From Qipengyuania spongiae (GTDB lineage Bacteria > Pseudomonadota > Alphaproteobacteria > Sphingomonadales > Sphingomonadaceae), in the NCBI RefSeq assembly GCF_026168555.1, contig NZ_CP092471.1:1126501-1190500 (forward strand): a stretch of 64,000 bases of DNA, given 5' to 3'. This document shows, in pieces, positions 21,067-30,538 of this stretch. Every line of letters starts with the position of its first letter. The first letter of the stretch is position 1. The position numbers and the translations under genes are program-made. The notes beneath the pieces are model-generated. The model searched no databases. It saw only the letters and a program-made list of their open reading frames with translations, and was not told where the DNA came from.

Positions 21067-22065
21067 CTAAAGCCCGCCGGAGAACGCGTCGGCGATGGAG
21101 CAGGCGGCCGGACCGAGGATGACGATGAACAGCACCGGCAGGATGAACATGATCAGCGGCACGGTCATGATCGCGGGCAGGCGCGCGGCCTTCTCCTCGG
21201 CACGCATCATGCGCTCGTTGCGGAACTCTGCCGATAGCACCCGCAGCGCGCTGGCGAGGGGCGTGCCGTAGCGTTCGGTCTGGACCATGGTTGTGACGAC
21301 GCCCTTCACCGCCTCGAGGTTCACGCGATAGGCGAGGTTGTCGAACGCCTTCTTGCGTTCGTTGAGGAAGGACAGTTCGATCGCTGTCAGCGCAAATTCG
21401 TCACCCAGTTCGGGGTAGGCGCGGCCAAGCTCCTTGGCCACACGGTTGAAGGCCGCATCGACGGTGAGGCCGGCCTCGGCGCAGATGACGAGCAGGTCGA
21501 GCGCGTCGGGCAGCCCCTTGCGGATCGCGTCGGTGCGCTTGGTCGCGATATTCTTGAGATAGAGCTCGGGCCCCTTGTAGGCGAGGAAGGTGACCAGCCC
21601 CAACGCGAAAACACGCTTCATCTGCCAGTCCGGGTAGATTTCGACCAGATAGAGGAGAACGAAAGCGAGGCCGCCGAACACGATCGGCAGGACCATCCGC
21701 GCCCCGATCAGAAGAACGGCGAGTTCCTTGTTGCGAAAACCCGCCCAGGCAAGCTTCTGCTGCATTTCCGCAATCTGCGAATCCTGCAGCACCTTCATCG
21801 ATCCGAGCGCACCCTTGACCTTCTCGGTCGTGTCGGTCTTGCGCACCAGGCTCTGGCGCTTCTTCGCCGTCGCCGTGACGATGCCCGCCTTCAGTTCCTC
21901 ACGCCGCGAATTGAGCGCTTTCACCCGCTTGGACATCGGATCCTTGATCGTCACCGCGGTGTAGACGGCGAACATCACCGCCATCGCGGCAACGCCGGCG
22001 AGAATCGAACCGACGAAGATCACGTCGAAACCGAGCAGGGTGGGGCCGGCGGGAGTGTTGATCAT
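21067..22065 (-). CDS. tadC: Tad pilus inner membrane platform protein TadC
   Basis: A 332-residue inner-membrane protein of the type II secretion F family. Membrane segments lie near the N-terminus (about 14-36), around 118-160 and at the very end (about 300-325), flanking a cytoplasmic helical domain with the typical LPDALDLLVICAEAG segment. It partners TadB to form the platform of the Flp/Tad pilus machine. It is the last gene of the minus-strand cpa-tad operon, 27 nt after tadB. Confidence 0.93.
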   Translation of the reverse strand: MINTPAGPTLLGFDVIFVGSILAGVAAMAVMFAVYTAVTIKDPMSKRVKALNSRREELKAGIVTATAKKRQSLVRKTDTTEKVKGALGSMKVLQDSQIAEMQQKLAWAGFRNKELAVLLIGARMVLPIVFGGLAFVLLYLVEIYPDWQMKRVFALGLVTFLAYKGPELYLKNIATKRTDAIRKGLPDALDLLVICAEAGLTVDAAFNRVAKELGRAYPELGDEFALTAIELSFLNERKKAFDNLAYRVNLEAVKGVVTTMVQTERYGTPLASALRVLSAEFRNERMMRAEEKAARLPAIMTVPLIMFILPVLFIVILGPAACSIADAFSGGL

Positions 22066-22092
22066 GACGGGGCTCTTTTCTCGCGTTCGCGA

Positions 22093-23064
22093 TCAGATTT
22101 CGAAACTGACCATCTTGGCCATGATGAAGACGCCGATACCCATCCAGACGAGCCCGCCGAGACCTGTGACGATCAGCCGGTCGTCGACGAAAAACTCGGC
22201 GATGTAATCCGGATTGATCCACCAGATCAGCGAGAACACGATGAACGGGAGGGCGCCCACGATATAGGCGGAAGCCTTGGATTCCGAACTCATCGCCCTG
22301 ATCTTGAGCTTCATCTGACTGCGCTTGCGCAGCACGTCGGCGAGGTTGGAGAGGGTCTCGGCAAGGTTGCCGCCCGTCTCGCGCTGGATCGCCAGAGTGA
22401 TGCAAAAGAAATTGAATTCGGGGATGCCGAGCCGGTCGGCGGTTTCCTGAAGCGATTCCTCCATGGTCCGGCCGATCTTGATCCGCTCGACAATGGCCTT
22501 GAATTCCTCGCCCACCGGGCCGGGGACTTCCTGTGCGACGACCGAAAGCGTCTCGGTCACCGGAAGGCCCGAGCGCAGGCCGCGCACGAGAAGTTCGATC
22601 GCGTCGGGGAAACGCGCGTTGAATTGCGCGGTCCGCTTCTTGATGTTCCAGTTGACGACGAAGTGCGGAATGCCCGCGCCGACGAACAGGCCGATAAAGA
22701 GGGACAGGCTCAGCGCGCCGGTGCGCAGGAACGTGAGCAGCGCGACAAACAGTGCGAGCCCGCCCGAAGCGTAGAAATACTGGCTGAGCGTCCATTTCTT
22801 GCCGGTCCGGTCGAGCCTGATCGTCAGCGCCTCGATGCGCGAGGAAGAGCCCGCGACCCGGTGAAACTTGGGCTTGCGCGAAGCGATCGCCTTCTTCAGC
22901 TGCGATTCCACTCTCGTCTGCGTATCTTCGGAGTGGCGATAGCGTACCTTCTCCAGCCGGCGCTGGCTCGTCTTCGCAGGCGAGGGACCGCCCGCCAGGG
23001 CATAGACCAGCAGCATGAGCGAAGCCGCCCCGGCGATCATCAGCATGAGCTGTATTGTGTCCAT
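22093..23064 (-). CDS. tadB: Tad pilus inner membrane platform protein TadB
   Basis: A 323-residue type II secretion F-domain protein. Membrane segments lie at about 5-25, 100-135 and 265-320, with a cytoplasmic domain carrying the family motif FPDAIELLVRGLRSG. With TadC it should form the base that passes energy from the secretion ATPase to pilin polymerisation. The start has an upstream GGAG-type site. The upstream neighbour is cpaE; in most alphaproteobacterial loci cpaF stands between them, but here only 78 bp separate the two. Confidence 0.93.
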   Translation of the reverse strand: MDTIQLMLMIAGAASLMLLVYALAGGPSPAKTSQRRLEKVRYRHSEDTQTRVESQLKKAIASRKPKFHRVAGSSSRIEALTIRLDRTGKKWTLSQYFYASGGLALFVALLTFLRTGALSLSLFIGLFVGAGIPHFVVNWNIKKRTAQFNARFPDAIELLVRGLRSGLPVTETLSVVAQEVPGPVGEEFKAIVERIKIGRTMEESLQETADRLGIPEFNFFCITLAIQRETGGNLAETLSNLADVLRKRSQMKLKIRAMSSESKASAYIVGALPFIVFSLIWWINPDYIAEFFVDDRLIVTGLGGLVWMGIGVFIMAKMVSFEI

Positions 23065-23142
23065 TGCGCTCGCTCCGCCCCGTTTTTTGTCAGTTCACGA
23101 ACATCGCCGGGCGGGCGCGGAATGCGCTGCCCGGCGGTCCGG

Positions 23143-24435
23143 TCATCCGGCCGCTGCCGCGGAAGCCGGTTTGTCTTTCTTTGCCAGCAGCGACTTGAAG
23201 TCGAAGCCGCCGAGCAAAGACTTCTTTCCGCCTTCGGAACCGGTTTCGGGAAGGTCGGATTGCTCGCCTGACGCGACGATGCGGTGAGCCAGAGCCTTGA
23301 TCTGGGCTGCCGCCCGGCTCTGCGCATTGGCTTCGACGAATGGCTGGCCGAGCTTCGCCGCGTTGGCCGCGCCCTTCTGGTCGAAGGGAATGGAGAAATC
23401 GATTTTGCGCTCGATCGAGGCTTCGAAATCGGACTGGCCGATCTCCATCGCCCCGGTCTGCACCTTGTTCGCCACGATAATCGGTTCGGCGTGATCCGCA
23501 TGGGTCTTGAGCCACGAAAGAATCCGGATCGTATCGCGTGCCGAGGCCAGCGTCATTTCCGTCGTCAGCACGACCGAATTCACCTCCGTCAGCAGATGGG
23601 GGAAGTTTATCAGCATGTTGCGGGGCAAGTCGATCACCGTCATCTCGAAGGCGTGACGGAACTCCTCCTCCAGCTGGAGGAAGGCCGCGCCATCCGTCAT
23701 CAGAGGCGCGTTGATCGGGGCTTCGGCCGAAAGGATCGCCAGATTGTCGTGCGCGCGGACCATGGCGCGCTCGATGAACAGACCGTCGATCCGGCTCGGA
23801 TTGTCGATTGCGTCGGTCAGACCCCGCCCGGGCTCGAGATCGAGCGACAGCGCGCCGGTGCCGAAATGGATGTCGAGATCGAGGAGTGCTGTCGGCAGGT
23901 TCTGCCCGGTCGCGAAATGCCAGCTCAGCGATGTCGCCAGAGTCGAGGCACCGACGCCGCCGCGCGTGCCCACGATCGCGGTCGACACGTGGCGGCTGGA
24001 CTGATCCTGCTCGCTCATCCGCGGCGAGGCGAACACCGCCTGGGCCTGGTTCAGCGCATCGCGCAGGACGTTCGCGGAGAGCGGCTTCAGCAGGTAGTCG
24101 TGAATGCCGCTCGCGATCAGATCGCGATAGAGGCGCACGTCGTTGACCTGGCCGATGGCGATCACGATCGTGCCCGGTTCGCACACTTCGGCAAGCGCGT
24201 TGATGTCGTTCAGCGGATCGCCGCTTTCGGACAGGTCGACCAGCAGGATGTTCGGGCTGGCACTGACGCTGAGGGCCTGAACGGCGTTGCGCAGGCCGCC
24301 TTTGGCGCATTTCTCCGGCTGCCAGCCGAGTTCGATGACCACCGGACGCAGAACATCCAGTGCGGCGTCGTCGCAGATGAAGGCGGCGAAGGCATCGCGA
24401 TTGCCCGACATGCCTGCTTTCCAGGGTGCGTTCAT
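23143..24435 (-). CDS. cpaE: Pilus assembly ATPase-like protein CpaE
   Basis: A 430-residue two-domain protein: a receiver-like domain (1-130, with Asp67 and Lys117 in the expected spots) and a MinD/ParA-type P-loop domain (from 150). The Walker A reads GTRGGVGAST (156-165), where the usual signature Lys is replaced, a change seen in CpaE/TadZ. It localises the Tad apparatus at the pole in other species. The C-terminal tail is Lys/Ala rich. The ATG at 24435 with an AGAGGAAG ribosome site was chosen; the long open upstream frame is antisense noise over cpaC and cpaD. Confidence 0.92.
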   Translation of the reverse strand: MNAPWKAGMSGNRDAFAAFICDDAALDVLRPVVIELGWQPEKCAKGGLRNAVQALSVSASPNILLVDLSESGDPLNDINALAEVCEPGTIVIAIGQVNDVRLYRDLIASGIHDYLLKPLSANVLRDALNQAQAVFASPRMSEQDQSSRHVSTAIVGTRGGVGASTLATSLSWHFATGQNLPTALLDLDIHFGTGALSLDLEPGRGLTDAIDNPSRIDGLFIERAMVRAHDNLAILSAEAPINAPLMTDGAAFLQLEEEFRHAFEMTVIDLPRNMLINFPHLLTEVNSVVLTTEMTLASARDTIRILSWLKTHADHAEPIIVANKVQTGAMEIGQSDFEASIERKIDFSIPFDQKGAANAAKLGQPFVEANAQSRAAAQIKALAHRIVASGEQSDLPETGSEGGKKSLLGGFDFKSLLAKKDKPASAAAAG

Positions 24436-24452
24436 TGATCGTCTTCCTCTGC

Positions 24453-25112
24453 TTAGTTTCCGCCGCCGCCGCTGCCGGCGGTGCTCGATACCTCGTTCAG
24501 TCCGCCCGCGGAGGTCGGTTCCTGATCGCGGTAGGTCCGGATCGCCTTGGTCGAGGTGGTGACCACCGTTTCGCCCGTGCCGGTCTGGCCGCTGATCAAA
24601 TCTTCGGGATTGGCTACCATCGATGCGAAAGTGCTGTTGATCGCACAGCCGAAATTGGACGAAGTGTCGTTCTCGTAGGCAAGATCGCTCTTTTTCGACC
24701 AGTCGGGGCAGCCCGGAACGCTCGCGGACGAGCGGCTCAGCACGATGCGGGCCTGGCCGGGCTGAACGTAACCCGCCGTCATCGGCGCGCCATCTGCCAA
24801 GAGGAGCCCGCGACGTCCGAGAAGGTCCTGCACGGCTTCGCGCACGGCGGGCGAGGCGGCGGGGTCGTCGAGCGCGACCCGGTCCCCATAGCGCAGGTCC
24901 ATCGCGTCGAACCAGCCGAGCACGCGCTGCTGTTCTGTTACCGGCAGGCCGCCAGGCGTGGTGGTGACGTCGAGCGCGTAATTGCTGCGCTCGACCACCG
25001 GCTGGTGGACGCTGTTGAGCGAGCGGTTCGCCGGTGTGTTGCAGGCGGCCAACGACAGTGCGAGGCCAAGAGCGATCGCGGAGGAAACCTGTCTCGTCGT
25101 GATGGTTGTCAT
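24453..25112 (-). CDS. cpaD: Pilus assembly lipoprotein CpaD
   Basis: A 219-residue CpaD-family protein. The signal peptide has lipobox LAAC with Cys24. Two later Cys (PGCPD and FGCAI) fit a conserved disulfide of the family. It probably helps the CpaC secretin assemble in the outer membrane. The tail is Gly rich. The ATG at 25112 with a GAGAGGAC ribosome site was chosen over codons inside the cpaC end. It lies within the operon between cpaC and cpaE. Confidence 0.9.
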   Translation of the reverse strand: MTTITTRQVSSAIALGLALSLAACNTPANRSLNSVHQPVVERSNYALDVTTTPGGLPVTEQQRVLGWFDAMDLRYGDRVALDDPAASPAVREAVQDLLGRRGLLLADGAPMTAGYVQPGQARIVLSRSSASVPGCPDWSKKSDLAYENDTSSNFGCAINSTFASMVANPEDLISGQTGTGETVVTTSTKAIRTYRDQEPTSAGGLNEVSSTAGSGGGGN

Positions 25113-25126
25113 GATCTGTCGTCCTC

Positions 25127-26668
25127 TCACTTGAAGCTGAAGCCGGGCGCGGCGGCTTCGGCCGAGCGTTTTTCCCGGCGCGCTTCGGCGGGGACCGGAG
25201 CGCTCGCGGCATCGTACGAAATGGCGGGGGCGGCAGGCGTGGCCGGTTCGCCGCCGACGGTCGCCGTCGTCGGCATGGGACGGCTGGCACGGCTCACGCC
25301 GTCATTCTCGAGATAGCCGAGCAGGCGCTGCGCATCGTTGGGCGAACGGAACCCGTCGGTGGGCAGATGAATGTCGCGCTCGTCGACCGGCTTCACCAGA
25401 TACGGCGTCACCACGATGACCAGCTCGGTCTCGCCCCGCCGGTATTCGGTGGAGCGGAACAGATTGCCGAGGATCGGGACGTCGCCGATGCCCGGAGCCT
25501 TGTCGATCGCGTTCTGCGAATTGCTCGACATAAGCCCGGCGATCATGAAGCTCTGGCCCGAGCCGAGCTCGACGGTGGTCTCCGCCCGGCGCACGGTCAG
25601 CGCGGGGATGGTGAACCCATCGATCTGCACCGCGCCCTGAGTAGAGAGTTCGGAAACTTCCGGGCGAACCCGGATGGAAATCCGCCCGTTCGCGAGCACG
25701 ATCGGAGAGTATGCGAGGCTGACGCCGAAATTCTTGTACTGGACGGTCGTGGTGCCGAGACCCTGGCTGAGCGGGATCGGAAACTCGCCGCCGGCGAGGA
25801 ATTCCGCCGTCTCCCCCGAAAGCGCGGTGAGGTTCGGTTCCGAAAGCGTGGTCACCATCCCCTGCCGCTCGGCGAGGTCGAAAGCCGCGCCAATGTCGAG
25901 GCCGAGAAATCGGCCGAAGGCGGCAATGGTCGAGCCGGATCCGCTCCCGATCACCGAGGAACCGGCGAGACCGGCGGCGGGCGTCACGCCGGTCCCGAGC
26001 GGACCGCCGGGGACCAGCCGATTTATACCCCCATTGGTCACGCCGAACTTGAACCCGCTCGTGCTGTCGACTGTCGCCAGATTGGCGCCGAGGGCACGGA
26101 CGAAGTTCTTGCTCACTTCGGCGAAACGCACACGCAAATTGACCTGCAGCGGCGTCGCCATCTTGAGGCGGCTGATGACGTTGACGTTCTCGCCAACGAA
26201 GGCCTCGACCAGGGTCTGGGCTTCAGCGGCGTCTTCCGGCGCGGCGACGGTACCGGTCAGCAGCACGGTGTTCGTGCCCATCGTCGCGACATTGATCTTG
26301 GCCTCGGGCATGGCGAGGTTGAGCATCTGGTCGATGCTGCCGATGTTCGATCCGACGCGGATATTGGCGGACCAGATGATGTCGCCGGCCGCGTTGCTGG
26401 CATAGACCGTGGTCTCGCCGCCGGCCTTGCCGAAGACGTAGAGCTGGCGCTGCGACTTGACCTGCACATCGGCGACATTCTCGTCGGCGATGAAGACGTC
26501 GGCCATCTGGCCGGGCACGTTGACGAGCTCGCCGCGGCCGATCGACAGGACGATTTCGCCTGCCGGACGGGTGATCGTCTGTGCATTGGCTACGGTCGTC
26601 GGCATGCTGGCGAGGGGCGCGAACGCCAGGCCGGCCAGCAGCGCATGGTGGGTAAGACGAGATTTCAT
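25127..26668 (-). CDS. cpaC: Tad pilus secretin CpaC
   Basis: A 513-residue outer-membrane secretin (RcpA/CpaC). A signal peptide (about 1-29, ending ANA-Q) is followed by the N-terminal pilus secretin domain (about 35-105), a BON-like domain (about 110-175) and the secretin pore domain (about 240-430) with the typical VPILGNLFRS segment. It forms the channel for the Tad pilus. It overlaps nothing but sits 31 nt from cpaB and just ahead of cpaD. Confidence 0.94.
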   Translation of the reverse strand: MKSRLTHHALLAGLAFAPLASMPTTVANAQTITRPAGEIVLSIGRGELVNVPGQMADVFIADENVADVQVKSQRQLYVFGKAGGETTVYASNAAGDIIWSANIRVGSNIGSIDQMLNLAMPEAKINVATMGTNTVLLTGTVAAPEDAAEAQTLVEAFVGENVNVISRLKMATPLQVNLRVRFAEVSKNFVRALGANLATVDSTSGFKFGVTNGGINRLVPGGPLGTGVTPAAGLAGSSVIGSGSGSTIAAFGRFLGLDIGAAFDLAERQGMVTTLSEPNLTALSGETAEFLAGGEFPIPLSQGLGTTTVQYKNFGVSLAYSPIVLANGRISIRVRPEVSELSTQGAVQIDGFTIPALTVRRAETTVELGSGQSFMIAGLMSSNSQNAIDKAPGIGDVPILGNLFRSTEYRRGETELVIVVTPYLVKPVDERDIHLPTDGFRSPNDAQRLLGYLENDGVSRASRPMPTTATVGGEPATPAAPAISYDAASAPVPAEARREKRSAEAAAPGFSFK

Positions 26669-26699
26669 AGGATTATACTCCTAATGGCTCCTGGCTGGC

Positions 26700-27776
26700 T
26701 CAGCGCTGGCCGCCTGCCTGCTGATTGAGAATGCTGCCGGAGGACGCGCGGCTCGGACCCACAGGGACCTCCTCGGTCGACTTGCCGCGAGTGACCTGAA
26801 CCACGGGACCCCTGCGGACCGGCTGGCTGGGCGCAGCGGCTGTCGAAGAGCCGGAATAGGCCGGGGTCGGAGCCGAATTCTGGAAATCCTGACGAGGTGC
26901 TTGCGAGGGCATCGATCCGCGCTGGAACCGCGAGACGTCCGCGCCGGTGGCATAGGTGCTCTTGGCATCGTCGGGTCGGGCCATCGCTTCGCGCAGCAGC
27001 CGCTCTTCTTCCTGCGGCGTCGCATTGTCGGGAATGATCACGCTGCCGGCCGCAAGGGCACGTTCGAGCTCGCTCGAATTGTCGGCCAGCGAACGCAGCG
27101 TGAAGCTGAGCGTGCCGATGGTCTGGGCGACCGCGATCTTTTCCGCGATCCGCGGCGTGGCCTCCAGCGTGACCGTGTTGCTGGTGCGTACGACGGTCTT
27201 GCCTTCGACGGTTTCCTGATCGGTCGCCTGATCGGTGGCGAGCACGCGCAAATTGCGGATGATGGTTTCCGATGCCTTGAGCGACTGGCCTTCCGTCCCC
27301 TCGACTGTCTGGGTCAGGACCATGTCCACCCGGTCGCCGGGGAAGATGAAGCCCGCGACGCCCGTGCGCGCATCGACCGGAACGGTGATGGCACGCATGC
27401 CGGGCGTCAGCGCGGCGGCGAGGAAGCCGCGATCGCCGGGGCTGACCAGCGACCCTTGTGTGACCGGCTCGCCCGCAGTGATCGGATTTCGGACGACCGT
27501 GCCGAGCAGCGAGCTCATGTCGCTCTCGCCCTCGATGAAATAGGCGTCCTGCACCAGTTCGGCGGGCCATTGCTGGAAACCGAGCGAATCGGCGGTGATG
27601 ATCGTGCCGACCGGCAGGGCGCGCTGCGCCACCAGTACCTTTGGCCCGCTCGGAACGACCGGCGCTGCCTGCGCTTCGGGCGCGGCGGCTCCGGCGAACA
27701 TGCTCCGCGCCACGAGCGCCGTGCCGATCGCGACGATCAGCGCACATGCCAGCAAAACCAGCTTCTTCCTGTCCAT
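26700..27776 (-). CDS. cpaB: Tad pilus assembly protein CpaB/RcpC
   Basis: A 358-residue protein with one N-terminal membrane segment (about 6-24) and a SAF domain (about 50-115, with LPVGTIITADSL), followed by the RcpC domain. It is periplasmic and thought to support secretin assembly. The ATG at 27776 follows an AGGGGGC ribosome site; an upstream TTG is less likely. The C-terminal 90 residues are Ser, Gln and Pro rich and look unstructured. It is the second gene of the operon after cpaA. Confidence 0.92.
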   Translation of the reverse strand: MDRKKLVLLACALIVAIGTALVARSMFAGAAAPEAQAAPVVPSGPKVLVAQRALPVGTIITADSLGFQQWPAELVQDAYFIEGESDMSSLLGTVVRNPITAGEPVTQGSLVSPGDRGFLAAALTPGMRAITVPVDARTGVAGFIFPGDRVDMVLTQTVEGTEGQSLKASETIIRNLRVLATDQATDQETVEGKTVVRTSNTVTLEATPRIAEKIAVAQTIGTLSFTLRSLADNSSELERALAAGSVIIPDNATPQEEERLLREAMARPDDAKSTYATGADVSRFQRGSMPSQAPRQDFQNSAPTPAYSGSSTAAAPSQPVRRGPVVQVTRGKSTEEVPVGPSRASSGSILNQQAGGQR

Positions 27777-27868
27777 GGCTGTTCTAGCCCCCTGATTGGT
27801 CCGCAGCGAAAACCTGGCGGACACCTGTGGTCGTCCGGCTTTAGGCCGGAGTGGTTAAAATCGCGTTG

Positions 27869-28360
27869 TCAGCCGATCACCGAAAGCGCGCTCGCGCGAC
27901 CCAGCTCGTCGGTTCCGATCACCCACAGGGCGCCGAAAGCGATCGCCACACCATAGGGAATGGCGATCCGGTCGCGCCGGCGGCGGGTGATGTGCCAGGC
28001 GCCGAAGAGGAGAGTGAGCACTCCGCCGGCCAGCGCCATGACGACAATGAGTTTCATGAAAGCGGCGGGCGGCACCCAGAGCGCCAGCGCGGTCAGCAGC
28101 TTGACGTCTCCGCCGCCCATCATGCGTACGGCGAACAGCGCTGCGCAGACGGCAAAGGTCGCCAGGGCAATGCCGAATTGCTGAGCGACGCCGGGCCACA
28201 GATCGAGGCCGCTCGCCCACCAGAAGGCGGGCGCGGCCAGAGCGATCGCAGCGTTCAGCCAGTTGGCGATGCGGCGGCTTTTCAAGTCGGTAAAGCTCGC
28301 GAACAGCAGCGCGATTGTCAGCGCTCCGAGCAGTCCGTAATAAGCATATTCCTGCAGCAT
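27869..28360 (-). CDS. cpaA: Prepilin peptidase CpaA (A24 family)
   Basis: A 163-residue membrane aspartic protease that cleaves the leader of Flp-type pilins. Active Asp25 is in FTDLKSRRI and Asp85 in the GxGD-type motif MGGGDVKLL. Five to six hydrophobic segments span the chain. It lacks the N-terminal methylase part, as usual for Tad-locus peptidases. The ATG at 28360 follows a GGGGG ribosome site. It begins the operon and is divergent from the hydrolase gene. Confidence 0.92.
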   Translation of the reverse strand: MLQEYAYYGLLGALTIALLFASFTDLKSRRIANWLNAAIALAAPAFWWASGLDLWPGVAQQFGIALATFAVCAALFAVRMMGGGDVKLLTALALWVPPAAFMKLIVVMALAGGVLTLLFGAWHITRRRRDRIAIPYGVAIAFGALWVIGTDELGRASALSVIG

Positions 28361-28484
28361 CAGGCCCCCGAAGGTTCTCTTCGACTGCAGTGTTACGAAA
28401 TATGGCTTACCAAAGAGTAACCAAGAGCTGGAGGGCGTCATTAGCCAAACCGCCGATGCTGACCGCGAGACCGGTGCGGGCGCC

Positions 28485-29441
28485 GTGAAGGGGAGCGCTG
28501 TCGATCGTCGGGCGATCCCCCCTGTCGCGCGCGAGAGCGAATGGATGGCGGCGGACGGGCACCGGATCCGGCGGATCGACTGGCCGGGCGGGGCGCAGGC
28601 CGTCCGTGGTTCAATCCTGTTCTTCCCGGGGCGTGGGGACAATTACGAGAAATACCTCGAAACGCTGGAGGAATGGCACCGCGAGGGCTGGCGGGTGACC
28701 GCGGCCGACTGGCGCGGGCAGGCGGGTTCGGGGCGGCTCGGCGCGGATGCGACCACGGGCCATGTCGACGACTTCGCGATATGGGTAGAGGATCTCGCCG
28801 CGTTCTGGCGCGGCTGGAAAGCCGTAACCCCCGGTCCGCATGTGCTGGCGGGACATTCCATGGGCGGGCACCTGGTCATGCGAGCGGTCGTCGAGGAGAG
28901 GGTCGATCCCGACGCGCTGGTGCTGTCCGCGCCAATGCTCGGCATGGCCGGGCCGCCGCTCCCGCTGCCGGTGCTGAGCTGGATCGCGCGCCTGATGACT
29001 GTGATCGGTGCGCCGACCCGGCCCGCCTGGAAATGGAGCGAGAAGCCGGGCGAAATGCCGACCGACCGCCAGCAATTGCTGACCCACGATCCTGATCGCT
29101 ATGCGGATGAAGTGTGGTGGCGGAAGGAGCGGCCCGAGCTGGTGATGGGGCCGGGCAGCTGGAAATGGGTCGAGCGCGCTTACGCTTCCAGCCGGGCGAT
29201 CTTCGCGAGAGGAGGACTGGAGCAGGTCGGAGTACCGGTGCTTATCGTCGCCACCCGCCGCGACCGTCTGGTGAGCCACGCCGCGATCGAGAAAGCCTGC
29301 GCGCGCTTGCCCGAATGCGAGTCGGTGGATTTCGGCAGCGACGCCCATCACGAAATCCTTCGCGAAACTGATGCGGTGCGTGGGCGGGCGATGGCGGCGA
29401 TCGCGGATTTCCTCGATCGCAAGGCGCCAGCCGCGCGATGA
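28485..29441 (+). CDS. Alpha/beta hydrolase (lysophospholipase-like)
   Basis: A 318-residue alpha/beta hydrolase of the monoacylglycerol lipase/lysophospholipase type. The nucleophile Ser125 is in GHSMGG; the acid is probably Asp in ATRRDRLV and the base His in DAHHEIL. Coordinates use the GTG at 28485, but the frame is open upstream and an ATT codon at 28440, preceded by a strong GGAGGG, gives a more natural start M-SQTADADR. The stop overlaps the next gene's ATG by 4 nt, so both are coupled. Substrate unknown. Confidence 0.88.
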   Translation: MKGSAVDRRAIPPVARESEWMAADGHRIRRIDWPGGAQAVRGSILFFPGRGDNYEKYLETLEEWHREGWRVTAADWRGQAGSGRLGADATTGHVDDFAIWVEDLAAFWRGWKAVTPGPHVLAGHSMGGHLVMRAVVEERVDPDALVLSAPMLGMAGPPLPLPVLSWIARLMTVIGAPTRPAWKWSEKPGEMPTDRQQLLTHDPDRYADEVWWRKERPELVMGPGSWKWVERAYASSRAIFARGGLEQVGVPVLIVATRRDRLVSHAAIEKACARLPECESVDFGSDAHHEILRETDAVRGRAMAAIADFLDRKAPAAR

Positions 29442-30532
29442 AAATCCACGATTTCGCAGTGATCGGAGCCGGCATGGCCGGGGCGAGCCTCGCCGCCGAA
29501 CTGGCAGACAGCGCCAGCGTGCTTCTGCTCGAGGCCGAAGACGCACCGGGATATCATGCGACGGGTCGCTCGGCCGCGTTCTGGGAAGAATGCTATGGCG
29601 GGCCGGACATCGTTCCGCTCACGCTTGCATCCGGCCCCTACCTCGCCGAACACGATTTCCTGAACCGGCGCGGCGCACTCTACGTCGCGCGAGACGAGGA
29701 CATATCCGCGCTCGACGAATTCATGAACAGTTTCGCCGATACCGGCGTCAATATCGTGCATTGGGGGGGCGAATCGGTGAAGCGGCGGCTTCCCGGCGTT
29801 CAATTGCAGTGGACCGCGGCCGCTTGGGAACCGGCCTGCGCCGATATCGACGTGGCCGCGCTCCACGCTCACTACCTGAGGCTTGGACGATCGCGGGGCG
29901 TGCGCTTGCAAACCCGCGCGGGGGTTGTCGGGCTCGATCGTACAGACGGTGTCTGGCACATCCAGACAGCGGACGGGCAGCATCATCGCGCCACCTGTAT
30001 CGTGAACGCAGCCGGTGCGTGGGCCGACCGTGTCGCCGTTCTGGCAGGAGCGAAGCCGATCGGCATCGCGCCCCTGCGCCGGACCGTGGTGCAGTTGCGG
30101 ACCGATCCGGCGCCGCCCGCCGACATGCCCCTCGTTCTCGATGTGAACGGACGGTTCTACTTCAAGCCGGATGCCGGCAGGCTGTGGCTCAGCCCGCAGG
30201 ACGAGGTGCCGAGCGAGCCCGGTGATGCGGCGCCCGAGGAACTGGCCGTTGCCGAGGCGATCGCCTTGCTCGAAGAGGTCGTCGACTGGCGCATCGAGGC
30301 GGTCGAGCGCCGCTGGGCGGGGCTGCGCAGCTTCGCGCCGGATCGCAGGCCCGTCTACGGTTTCGACCCGCAAGCGGAAGGCTTTGCCTGGTTCGCAGGC
30401 CAGGGCGGCTTCGGCATCCAGACCGCACCCGCTGCCGCCCGGTTGGGGTCGCAATTGCTGCTCGGCAATGCGCGGGATGCGATGACGGCGGAGTTGGACG
30501 CCGCGCTTTATGCGCCGAGCCGGTTCGTCTGA
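29438..30532 (+). CDS. FAD-dependent amino acid oxidoreductase
   Basis: A 364-residue DAO-family flavoprotein (D-amino-acid dehydrogenase/glycine oxidase type). The FAD-binding GAGMAG is at 10-15 with Glu32 at the end of the second strand, and the C-terminal region has the FAD-contacting GQGGFGIQT. It should oxidise an amine or amino acid. It starts inside the stop of the hydrolase gene (ATGA), so the two are translated together. The exact substrate cannot be given. Confidence 0.9.
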   Translation: MKIHDFAVIGAGMAGASLAAELADSASVLLLEAEDAPGYHATGRSAAFWEECYGGPDIVPLTLASGPYLAEHDFLNRRGALYVARDEDISALDEFMNSFADTGVNIVHWGGESVKRRLPGVQLQWTAAAWEPACADIDVAALHAHYLRLGRSRGVRLQTRAGVVGLDRTDGVWHIQTADGQHHRATCIVNAAGAWADRVAVLAGAKPIGIAPLRRTVVQLRTDPAPPADMPLVLDVNGRFYFKPDAGRLWLSPQDEVPSEPGDAAPEELAVAEAIALLEEVVDWRIEAVERRWAGLRSFAPDRRPVYGFDPQAEGFAWFAGQGGFGIQTAPAAARLGSQLLLGNARDAMTAELDAALYAPSRFV

Positions 30533-30538
30533 TCCCGC

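Noticed and set aside
27834..27850. Small hairpin between cpaA and cpaB
   Set aside because: Only 6-bp arms and no T run; too weak to call a terminator, may be chance in GC-rich DNA.
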